A stretch of 7,049 nt of DNA from JBJXFY01 sp046155815 (GTDB lineage Bacteria > Verrucomicrobiota > Verrucomicrobiia > Limisphaerales > CAIMTB01). The stretch lies in the NCBI GenBank assembly GCA_046155815.1, contig JBJXFY010000118.1:1-7049 (forward strand), in the 5' to 3' direction. Position 1 is the stretch's first letter; the number at the start of each line of letters is the position of its first letter. A program made the position numbers and the translations under genes. Below are positions 1-7,049 of this stretch, piece after piece. The notes below the pieces were generated by a model. It was not told the origin of the DNA. It searched no databases and saw nothing but the letters and a program-made list of their open reading frames with translations.

Positions 1-2502
<2,502 letters not shown>

Positions 2503-2532
2503 TCCGCGGAGCGCCTTTGCTCCCCCCGCACC
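2503..2532. terminator. Possible weak bidirectional terminator hairpin
   Basis: This 30-base gap separates the convergent ends of the aconitase gene and the small membrane-protein gene. It contains GGAGC (2508-2512), a six-base loop, and GCTCC (2519-2523). A bulged outer GCGG/CCGC pairing (2506-2509 with 2526-2529) could lengthen the stem. Neither strand has a clear run of T after it, so intrinsic termination is uncertain; position between converging genes is the main argument. Confidence 0.35.
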
Positions 2533-2736
2533 TCACCCCTTCGGCTTGAACAGCGCGGCGTCGAGGATGGACCAGATGTGGATGACCCAGCCGAAGAGCA
2601 CGACCCACAGCACGGCCGCCAGCACGAACATGATCACGGCCATCAGCAGCCGGCCCTGGATGAGCTGGCCGAGGCCGGGGATGAAGAAGCTGCACAGCGC
2701 CGCGATGACGTTGCCCGTGGATCCTTGGCCGGCCAT
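2533..2736 (-). CDS. Small two-helix membrane protein, TM2-like
   Basis: A 67-residue protein starting at ATG (2734-2736). It has a short polar N-terminus, a first hydrophobic stretch at about residues 9-24, the turn motif IPGLGQLIQGR at 19-29, then a strongly hydrophobic stretch from about 31 to 57 ending in the polar tail DAALFKPKG. The PGLGQ..QG signature followed by a second helix resembles TM2-domain and related small bacterial membrane proteins; I infer an inner-membrane location and know of no defined activity. Its start is 30 bases after the gcvH stop on the same strand, so it may be the last gene of a gcvT-gcvH transcript. The bases upstream of the ATG are almost all C and T, with no Shine-Dalgarno sequence. 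The family-like motif and compact spacing make it more likely real than a chance reading frame. Confidence 0.75.
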   Translation of the reverse strand: MAGQGSTGNVIAALCSFFIPGLGQLIQGRLLMAVIMFVLAAVLWVVLFGWVIHIWSILDAALFKPKG

Positions 2737-2766
2737 GTGGGAGGGGGAGGGGGTTGGGGACGTGCT

Positions 2767-3153
2767 TCAGCCGCCGATCTGCGCGCGGTAGGCGGCGGGC
2801 GTAAGCAGGGCCTCGAGCTCCGCGCGGTTTGCGGGCTTGAGCTTGAAGAACCAACCGGCCCCGAACGGGTCGCTGTTCACCAGCGCCGGGTTGGCGGCCA
2901 GCTCCGCGTTGGTGGCAACCACCTCGCCGCCGATGGGCGCGTAGATGTCGCTGGCGGTCTTGACGGATTCGACCACGGCGGCGGCCTCGCCGGCTTTCAC
3001 CACGCGGCCTGCGGCCGGCACCTCGGCGAAGACGATGTCCGTCAGCTCGTGCTGGGCGTGGTCCGTGATGCCGATGACGGCCACGTCGCCCTCGAGGCGG
3101 ACCCACTCGTGGGACTTGGCGTAGCGGAGGTTGTCGGGAACCTGCGTGCTCAT
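2767..3153 (-). CDS. gcvH: Glycine cleavage system H protein (lipoyl carrier)
   Basis: GcvH is the mobile carrier of the glycine cleavage system. Its lipoyl-lysine takes the aminomethyl group from the P protein, presents it to the T protein, and is reoxidised by the L protein. The 128-residue product has the usual family length. It begins MSTQVPDNLRYAKSHEWV, has the conserved ITDHAQHELTDIVF segment at about residues 30-43, and carries the lipoylation motif ESVKTASDIYAP with the acceptor lysine at about residue 65. The C-terminal half has NSDPFGAGWFFKL as in the family. I chose ATG at 3151-3153. An upstream in-frame TTG (3202-3204) would add 17 residues that read through the 7-bp repeat and have no family counterpart. 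There is no Shine-Dalgarno sequence before the chosen start, but a GATAAT box lies nine bases upstream. It is downstream of gcvT, with a 139-base gap. Confidence 0.96.
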   Translation of the reverse strand: MSTQVPDNLRYAKSHEWVRLEGDVAVIGITDHAQHELTDIVFAEVPAAGRVVKAGEAAAVVESVKTASDIYAPIGGEVVATNAELAANPALVNSDPFGAGWFFKLKPANRAELEALLTPAAYRAQIGG

Positions 3154-3162
3154 GCGCGGTGG

Positions 3163-3168
3163 ATTATC
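3163..3168 (-). promoter_or_regulatory. Possible -10 box for a near-leaderless gcvH transcript
   Basis: On the - strand the hexamer reads GATAAT, a five-of-six match to the sigma-70 -10 consensus in an otherwise GC-rich gap. It ends nine bases before the gcvH ATG, so transcription would begin within a few bases of the start codon. A TTGGAC sequence 16 bases further upstream, supplied by the 7-bp repeat, is only a three-of-six -35 match. The case rests on position, AT content and the missing Shine-Dalgarno sequence. Confidence 0.3.
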
Positions 3169-3182
3169 CGGGGGGCGGGGAA

Positions 3183-3203
3183 AGGTCCAAGCTCCAAGTT
3201 TCA
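3183..3203 (-). repeat. 7-bp tandem repeat tract upstream of gcvH
   Basis: Three consecutive heptamers on the + strand read AGGTCCA (3183-3189), AGCTCCA (3190-3196) and AGTTTCA (3197-3203). On the - strand the core is ACTTGGAGCTTGGA (3199 down to 3186). The same 14 bases occur exactly on the + strand at 6469-6482, so this is a dispersed element and not chance composition. It is noncoding if gcvH starts at 3153. Confidence 0.75.
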
Positions 3204-3253
3204 AAGGCTTGTCGCCGGCATCCGGCCGGATCCGACCTCAGCGGGGCGCCGCC

Positions 3254-3288
3254 GCCGCGGGCGGCCGTGCCGGCCAGCCGCCCGCGGC
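3254..3288 (-). terminator. Strong GC-rich hairpin just after gcvT
   Basis: A perfect 12-base inverted repeat, GCCGCGGGCGGC (3254-3265) and GCCGCCCGCGGC (3277-3288), with an 11-base loop. It begins four bases after the gcvT stop codon in the direction of transcription. No T run follows on the - strand, so it is not a classical intrinsic terminator. It could halt or pause transcription with Rho, protect the gcvT mRNA 3' end, or set different levels of gcvT and gcvH. A separate 12-base palindrome, ATCCGGCCGGAT, lies at 3220-3231 in the same gap. Confidence 0.55.
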
Positions 3289-3292
3289 CCGC

Positions 3293-4435
3293 TCACGCCC
3301 CGGCGCGTTTGTAGAAGGGCTTCTTCACCACCTCCGCCGGCCAGCGGCGTCCGCGAATCTCGATCTCGAGCGCCGTGCCCGGCTCCGCGTGCGCGGGCGG
3401 CACGTAGCCGAGGCCGATGCCGATCCCGAGCGTCGGGCTCTGCGTGCCGCTGACGACCTGGCCGACGGCCTGCCCGCCGGCGAGGATCGGGTAGCCGGGC
3501 CGGGGCGGGGCGCCCTTGTCGCGCATCTTGAAGGCGACGCAGCGCTTCGTGACGCCCTCGGCCTTCTGCTTCGCCAGCACGTCCCGGCCGCAGAAATCGC
3601 CCTTGTCCAGGGCCACGAACCAGCCGAGGCCGGCCTCCATCGGCGTGGTCTGTTCGTCGAGCTCGTGGCCGTAAAGGGGGAAGCACGCCTCGGTGCGCAG
3701 CGTGTCACGTGCGCCGAGGCCGCACGGCTGGGCGCAGGCGCCGTGGCCCGCGGCGAGCACGGCCTCCCACACCTGCTCGATCACCGCGGCCGGGGCGATG
3801 ACCTCGAAGCCGTCCTCCCCCGTGTATCCCGTGCGCCCGAGCCAGACGCGCTGGCCGGCGAAGGTCCACGCGCCGATCTGGTTTTTCTTCAACTGCGTCG
3901 CGGTCACCGCCGTGACGCCGGCGTGCGACGGGCCGGGAAACACCTGCTCGATGAACTCCGCCACCCGCGGCCCCTGCACGGCGACCGCACCGAAGTCATC
4001 CGAGACGTTGCGCAGCGCGAAAGGGGCGCCGCCCGGCGCCGTTTCCTGCTGGCGGCGTTGCAGCCAGGCCTCGTCGTGCGTGATGCGGCTGGCGTTGATG
4101 ATGAGCAGGTACTCCTCGGGCGCGAGGCGGTAGCAGTAGAGGTCGTCCACGACGCCGCCGGAAGGCAGGCCCATGAGCGTGTACTGGCCGAGGCCGACGG
4201 GGAGCTTCCGGACGTCGTTGGTGAGGGTGGCGTTGAGGAAGGCCTCCGCGCCGGCGCCGCTCACGAGCACTTCGCCCATGTGGCAGATGTCGAACACGCC
4301 GGCGGCGCGGCGGACGCAGAGGTGTTCGTCGAGGATGCTCGAGTACTGGACGGGCATCTCCCAGCCGCCGAACTCGACGAGGCGGGCGTGGCGGCGGCGG
4401 TGGGCTTCGTAAAGGGGCGTGCGGAGCAGCGACAT
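3293..4435 (-). CDS. gcvT: Glycine cleavage system T protein, aminomethyltransferase
   Basis: GcvT takes the aminomethyl group from lipoyl-GcvH, releases ammonia and transfers the one-carbon unit to tetrahydrofolate as 5,10-methylene-THF; it is cytoplasmic. The 380-residue product has the family's full length. The start MSLLRTPLYEAHRRRHARLVEFGGWEMPVQY is typical. GGVVDDLYCY at 93-102 contains the conserved aspartates (97/98), one of which is catalytic in characterised T proteins. RTGYTGEDGFE at 201-211 and GARDTLRTEACFPLYGHE at 241-258 are family hallmarks, and the C-terminal barrel domain runs from about 283 to 370 with GTQSPTLGIGIGLGYV near 330-344. The segment DICHMGEV (49-56) has cysteine where many homologues have serine. 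No Shine-Dalgarno sequence precedes ATG 4433-4435. gcvH follows on the same strand; gcvP is not in the window, and I see no glycine riboswitch upstream. Confidence 0.96.
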   Translation of the reverse strand: MSLLRTPLYEAHRRRHARLVEFGGWEMPVQYSSILDEHLCVRRAAGVFDICHMGEVLVSGAGAEAFLNATLTNDVRKLPVGLGQYTLMGLPSGGVVDDLYCYRLAPEEYLLIINASRITHDEAWLQRRQQETAPGGAPFALRNVSDDFGAVAVQGPRVAEFIEQVFPGPSHAGVTAVTATQLKKNQIGAWTFAGQRVWLGRTGYTGEDGFEVIAPAAVIEQVWEAVLAAGHGACAQPCGLGARDTLRTEACFPLYGHELDEQTTPMEAGLGWFVALDKGDFCGRDVLAKQKAEGVTKRCVAFKMRDKGAPPRPGYPILAGGQAVGQVVSGTQSPTLGIGIGLGYVPPAHAEPGTALEIEIRGRRWPAEVVKKPFYKRAGA

Positions 4436-4548
4436 GACGGCGCTTGTGTGCGGGAGGTTGGGCGGGAGTTCAAGCGGCGGCCTTCAATCGTGCTCGTGCT
4501 CGTCCTCATCCTCGCGCCCGGGGCCAATGGGACGAAGGCACCACCCTG
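4436..4548. other. Gap between permease and gcvT, with a 6-bp repeat and a T-box-like scrap
   Basis: This 113-base gap should hold the gcvT promoter if gcvT is transcribed separately, but I see no convincing -35/-10 pair. The part next to gcvT is rich in C on the - strand. It holds the 6-bp repeat at 4484-4513. Next to the permease stop, the - strand reads GGGTGGTGCC followed by CGTCCC (4529-4546), which resembles the conserved arm of T-box leaders but lacks the rest of such a structure in the gap. No glycine riboswitch core is recognisable. Confidence 0.4.
4484..4513 (-). repeat. 6-bp tandem repeat tract upstream of gcvT
   Basis: Five consecutive hexamers on the - strand approximate GAGNAY: GAGGAT, GAGGAC, then GAGCAC twice (4501-4490), ending with GATTGA (4489-4484). 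The same hexamer style occurs at 6348-6389 and 6408-6443, and the unit GAGGAC is shared exactly with 6377-6372. It lies outside any gene I accept. Confidence 0.6.
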
Positions 4549-6288
4549 CTACAGTTCCATCGTCCGGAGCCGCCTCAGTCCGGCACGCAGCGGACCCCAG
4601 CCCAGCCCGAACGACAGGGCCACGAAGGCCGCCCAGCAGGCCCACATCAGCTCGGGCGAGCGCCACTGGAAGCGCGCCCACGGCGAGCCGGCCCACACCA
4701 GCACCACGCACGCGAGCACGTACAGGAAGCTCAGCACGAGGCAGAACGTGCCCCCGAACCCGCTCACGATCTTGCTCGGGTTTTCCTCCGCGAAGTTCGG
4801 GTACAGCACGCCCAGCGCGACGGCCAGCGCGTTGAGCGTGAGCGCCATCACCACCACCACGCCGCAGTACATCGCCGTGGGCGCCGGCTCGATCTGAAGC
4901 ATCCGGCAGGACAGCAGCATCAGACCGAGCGTGATCAGGAGCGACGACGACGCGCCGGCCCAGAACTTGGCCAGCACCACGCGGCGCAGGCCCATCGGCG
5001 CCAGCCCGACGATCCAGACACGCCGGCCCTCGAGCGAGAACTGCGGGTACACGAAGCGCGTGGTCAGCGTGGCGAGGTTGAGCGCGCCGGCACCGAGGTT
5101 CATGCACGCGACGATGTGCAGCCAGAAACCGCTCGTGAGCTGCGCCGTGAACTGCCTCAGATTGAGGATGTACACCGCCAGCAGGCCGAAGAGCATCATG
5201 CTCTGGCCCCACTGCGCGGTGTCCCGCCAGAACATCCGCGCGTCCTTCACCACCAGCGCCCGCGCATCGCCGGGCAGGCCCGGCAGCCGCGCCAGCGAGC
5301 GTTCGAGCCAGCCGGGCGCCCCGACCGGGCGCTCCTTGGCCGGCGGCCTTCCGCCCCGCCGCCAGGCGGCCACCCAGTCGCGCCACGAGCCGCCTCGGCC
5401 CTGCGCCTGCGACAGCGCCTCGTAGAACGGCCGGCCCAGGCCCGTCAGCCCGAGGAGGCCGAAGAGCGCCACGTAGCTCGCCAGCACGAGCAGGAAGAAC
5501 ACCGCCCCGCGCAGCGCACCCTCGCCCCAGTGGATCACGCCCGCCGTCAGCCAGTAGCTCGGCAGCCACGGGAACTGCGCAAAGCGCGTCCGCGCCAGCA
5601 GCGCGTCCAGCACGGTGATCACGCGCGTCTCCAGCTCCTCGTCCGTCATGGCCTGCGGCTGGAGGTACCACTTCAGCCCCACCAGCAGCAGGGCCAGCAG
5701 CGCGAAGAGACCGGCCTGGAAGGAGCGCCGCTCGAGGTGCCGCGCGACGTGGATCGCCGCCCATGCCCCGGCCACGCCCGGCAGCACCACGAACAGCGCC
5801 AGCGCCAGCAGCACCAGCGGGTAGAAGTGCCACGCCACCCCTTGCGTCAGCCCGTACGCCGCCAGCAGCGGCGCGACCAGCAGCAGGAACGCCCACGACG
5901 CCAGCGCCACCGACTCGAGGAACTTCCACCGGAAGACCGTGCCCGCCGACAGCGGCAGCGTGATGAGGAACTGGGTCTCCCGGTTCTTGAACAGGTTTGA
6001 GTACGTGATCACCAGGTTCGAGACCAGCAGCAGGAACAGCAGGAACGCGAACAGCAGGTAAAGCATCCGCTCCGTCAGCATCGGCCCCAGCCCGGGGAAC
6101 TGGCCGACGAACACCAGCGCGCGGTGGAACAGGAAGAACGACACCGCCACGTACCCCGCGAAGAACACGGCGATCACGGCCGTCAGCAGCCGCGAGCGCC
6201 CCGCCGCCCCGCGCAGCCGCCGCCAGCCCTGCGCGAAATGCGTCCGGGCGAGGATCAGCAGGGGCGGGACATCCGCGCGCGAAGTCAC
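4549..6288 (-). CDS. ABC-2/ABC-exporter-type membrane permease
   Basis: A 579-residue integral membrane protein with roughly 12 hydrophobic segments, at about residues 34-54, 74-97, 127-145, 153-178, 190-207, 260-283, 362-378, 388-408, 440-461, 473-495, 511-532 and 545-565. They are split by a polar, probably cytoplasmic stretch at about 284-360. The phrases NLFKNRETQFLITLPLS (98-114), KDARMFWRDTAQW (348-360) and YPQFSLEGRRVWIVGLAP (414-431) resemble the large bacterial 'putative ABC exporter permease' proteins, in which a separate ATPase drives export; the substrate is unknown. No ATPase gene is in the window, so the partner must lie elsewhere. The start is GTG at 6286-6288; the frame stays open further upstream with no better start seen, so the N-terminus is uncertain. 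A 603-residue frame overlaps almost the whole gene, but only this one has membrane segments. The permease class is fairly sure; a precise family is not. Confidence 0.85.
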   Translation of the reverse strand: MTSRADVPPLLILARTHFAQGWRRLRGAAGRSRLLTAVIAVFFAGYVAVSFFLFHRALVFVGQFPGLGPMLTERMLYLLFAFLLFLLLVSNLVITYSNLFKNRETQFLITLPLSAGTVFRWKFLESVALASWAFLLLVAPLLAAYGLTQGVAWHFYPLVLLALALFVVLPGVAGAWAAIHVARHLERRSFQAGLFALLALLLVGLKWYLQPQAMTDEELETRVITVLDALLARTRFAQFPWLPSYWLTAGVIHWGEGALRGAVFFLLVLASYVALFGLLGLTGLGRPFYEALSQAQGRGGSWRDWVAAWRRGGRPPAKERPVGAPGWLERSLARLPGLPGDARALVVKDARMFWRDTAQWGQSMMLFGLLAVYILNLRQFTAQLTSGFWLHIVACMNLGAGALNLATLTTRFVYPQFSLEGRRVWIVGLAPMGLRRVVLAKFWAGASSSLLITLGLMLLSCRMLQIEPAPTAMYCGVVVVMALTLNALAVALGVLYPNFAEENPSKIVSGFGGTFCLVLSFLYVLACVVLVWAGSPWARFQWRSPELMWACWAAFVALSFGLGWGPLRAGLRRLRTMEL

Positions 6289-6306
6289 GAGCCATCCATG
6301 CGCGGC

Positions 6307-6321
6307 GACCCGGGCCGGGTC
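6307..6321. promoter_or_regulatory. Perfect 7-bp-arm dyad upstream of the permease start
   Basis: GACCCGG and CCGGGTC flank a single central G. It lies 18 bases before the chosen GTG start of the permease. In position it could be an operator or an mRNA hairpin covering the ribosome-binding region. In such GC-rich DNA a chance dyad is also quite possible, and no repressor gene is nearby. Confidence 0.25.
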
Positions 6322-6347
6322 AAACCGCCGGCCGCCCGGGCAGCGTC

Positions 6348-6389
6348 CTCACCTTGTCCTTAAACTTCCTCGTCCTCGTCATCCAAATC
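6348..6389 (-). repeat. 6-bp-period degenerate repeat (seven units)
   Basis: On the - strand, starting at 6389, seven consecutive hexamers nearly all begin with G: for example GATTTG, GATGAC, then GAGGAC (6377-6372). The later units are more degenerate (GTTTAA, GGACAA, GGTGAG). The middle units match the hexamer tract upstream of gcvT. Confidence 0.55.
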
Positions 6390-6407
6390 TGTGCCGTCCC
6401 AGCCGGG

Positions 6408-6443
6408 GATTGAGAGGAAGATGAAGACCCGGATTGAGATCTC
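6408..6443 (+). repeat. 6-bp-period degenerate repeat (six units)
   Basis: Six consecutive hexamers on the + strand all begin with GA: GATTGA (6408-6413), GAGGAA, GATGAA, then GACCCG, GATTGA again (6432-6437) and GATCTC. The nine-base word GGATTGAGA recurs at 6407 and 6431, exactly 24 bases, or four units, apart. GATTGA also ends the tract upstream of gcvT. Orientation is opposite to the tract at 6348-6389. Confidence 0.55.
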
Positions 6444-6459
6444 AGCGCCGGTCGGGCAG

Positions 6460-6487
6460 TTCCTTGGGACTTGGAGCTTGGAACCTG
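6460..6487 (+). repeat. 7-bp tandem repeat tract after the metallohydrolase gene
   Basis: Four consecutive heptamers end in TTG or CTG: TTCCTTG (6460-6466), GGACTTG (6467-6473), then GAGCTTG (6474-6480) and GAACCTG (6481-6487). Bases 6469-6482 are an exact 14-base inverted copy of 3186-3199 upstream of gcvH. The tract lies 16 bases beyond the metallohydrolase stop codon. Confidence 0.75.
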
Positions 6488-6503
6488 GGCCAGGTCCTCG
6501 TCC

Positions 6504-7049
6504 CTACCTTCCGTCCCGCAGCACATCATTGTGGCGCTTGAGCCACGCCTCCGCCTCGCGCCAGCCCGGGCAGGCCGCCTCGACGTGAGCCCAGAAGCGC
6601 GCGCCGTGGTTCATCTCCCGCAGGTGCATCAGCTCATGCACGATCAGGTAGTCGCGCACGAAGCCGGGGGCTTGGAGCAGACGCCAGTTCAGCGAGATCT
6701 CACGCCGGTGGGAGCACGAGCCCCAGCGCGACTTCTGGTCACGCACCACCACCCGGGCCACCCGGAGGCCGTGGCGCACCGCCTCCGCCAGCACCCGCGG
6801 CGGCAGCTCCGCCCTCGCCCGCTTCACCAAGTGCCGCCGCACTGCCGGACGCAGCTCGTCGACCTCGCCCGCGTGCAGCCGCACGCGCTCGCCGCCCAGC
6901 GCGAGTTCCCGACCGCCCGCATCCACCCGCAGCTCGACCTCCGCCCCTTCCAGCAGGATGCGGCTGCCGTGCCGCCAGGCTGTCCGGTGCTTTCGGGCGA
7001 GCTGCTGGCGCACCAGCTGCGCCGCGAGCCAGTCCTTCTTGGAGAGGAC
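6504..7049 (-). CDS. YgjP/DUF45-type zinc-dependent metallohydrolase (5' end outside window)
   Basis: The frame is open to the window edge, so 181 residues of the C-terminal part are visible. The GTG at 7011-7013 is probably internal, because the preceding codons (KKDWLAAQLVRQQ) resemble the family's conserved tryptophan helix. The diagnostic region is RDQKSRWGSCSHRREISLNW, followed by the zinc-binding HELMH (His and Glu codons at about 6636-6624) and NHGARFW with a third histidine at 6606-6608. That HExxH plus downstream His layout, with RWGSC before it, is that of the YgjP-like/DUF45 (M48-like, SprT-like) family, usually about 230 residues, so roughly 50 are missing. The family is soluble and its physiological substrate is poorly defined; proteolysis should not be assumed. 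Stop is TAG at 6504-6506. The gene is upstream of the permease on the same strand but separated by a 215-base repeat-rich gap, so co-function is not indicated. Confidence 0.88.
   Translation of the reverse strand, partial: VLSKKDWLAAQLVRQQLARKHRTAWRHGSRILLEGAEVELRVDAGGRELALGGERVRLHAGEVDELRPAVRRHLVKRARAELPPRVLAEAVRHGLRVARVVVRDQKSRWGSCSHRREISLNWRLLQAPGFVRDYLIVHELMHLREMNHGARFWAHVEAACPGWREAEAWLKRHNDVLRDGR

Larger units (their letters stand above)
6289..6503. other. Repeat-rich gap between metallohydrolase and permease
   Basis: A 215-base gap without a gene I accept. Going along the + strand it holds a dyad GACCCGG-G-CCGGGTC (6307-6321), a 6-bp tract best read on the - strand (6348-6389), a 6-bp tract on the + strand (6408-6443), a 7-bp tract (6460-6487) and a short dyad ACCTGG-G-CCAGGT (6483-6495) beside the metallohydrolase stop. 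The middle of the gap is clearly poorer in GC than the flanking genes. Any permease promoter must lie here, but I see no clear sigma-70 pair. Confidence 0.6.

Noticed and set aside
3154..3204. Longer gcvH start at TTG 3202-3204
   Set aside because: The extra 17 residues are encoded by the dispersed 7-bp repeat and spacer and have no counterpart in GcvH proteins.
4529..4546. T-box leader: GGGTGGTGCC followed by CGTCCC on the - strand before gcvT
   Set aside because: It resembles the conserved T-box arm, but the usual TGGNACC bulge has a mismatch, there is no visible specifier stem or terminator, and anything further upstream would lie inside the permease coding region. A covariance-model search for T-box RNAs would settle it.
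4436..4548. Glycine riboswitch upstream of gcvT
   Set aside because: The location is where one would be expected, but I cannot recognise the conserved core or the tandem aptamer layout, and the gap is only 113 bases.
3131..4897. A 588-residue + strand reading frame across gcvT
   Set aside because: It runs antisense to gcvT and into the permease, is low in complexity and lacks any recognisable domain, while the opposite strand encodes a textbook GcvT.
4444..6000. A 518-residue + strand reading frame antisense to the permease
   Set aside because: It is dominated by Arg, Gln, Pro and His, typical of an antisense frame of GC-rich hydrophobic coding DNA, with no motif.
4484..6295. A 603-residue reading frame on the - strand covering almost the whole permease gene
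   Set aside because: It is rich in Ala, Gly, Arg and Pro, has no family motif and no membrane segments, and ends in the hexamer repeat (EDEDEHEHD). The overlapping frame has about 12 hydrophobic helices and recognisable exporter motifs. Long shadow frames are expected in DNA this rich in GC.

Overview
The window is about 7 kb of very GC-rich DNA (I estimate by eye about two thirds G+C). It carries ordinary bacterial housekeeping genes and no phage, IS, CRISPR, rRNA or tRNA gene that I can see. Three things point to a member of the Verrucomicrobiota, possibly Opitutales: the extreme GC, the style of the protein sequences, and short 6- and 7-base-period degenerate repeats in the gaps. That placement is an inference from memory of the style of such genomes, not a database result.

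Layout. On the + strand, bases 1-2502 hold the 3' part of an aconitate hydratase gene of the AcnA/IRP1 class, with its first roughly 70 codons lying before the window. All other genes read on the - strand, converging on the aconitase gene. In transcription order they are: a YgjP/DUF45-type zinc metallohydrolase (5' end outside the window, 6504-7049); a 579-residue polytopic ABC-exporter-type permease (4549-6288); gcvT, the glycine cleavage aminomethyltransferase (3293-4435); gcvH, the lipoyl carrier protein (2767-3153); and a 67-residue two-helix membrane protein (2533-2736). The gcvP and lpd partners needed for a complete glycine cleavage system are not in the window, and neither is an ATPase for the permease.

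How they fit together. GcvT and GcvH act in the same cycle: GcvH carries the aminomethyl group on lipoyl-lysine, and GcvT transfers the one-carbon unit to tetrahydrofolate. Aconitase is an unrelated TCA-cycle enzyme that merely ends against the gcv cluster. The permease and the metallohydrolase have no visible functional tie to glycine cleavage.

The gaps are the most interesting part. Short tandem degenerate repeats of two periods occur: 7-base units at 3183-3203 and 6460-6487 (sharing an exact 14-base core in opposite orientation), and 6-base units at 4484-4513, 6348-6389 and 6408-6443. A further 7-base-period tract (1018-1052) lies in frame inside the aconitase gene, in the linker just before the first cluster-ligand cysteine. 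The gcvT-gcvH gap also carries a perfect 12-base-arm hairpin and a GATAAT box very close to the gcvH start codon. I found no convincing new multi-gene system in this window.
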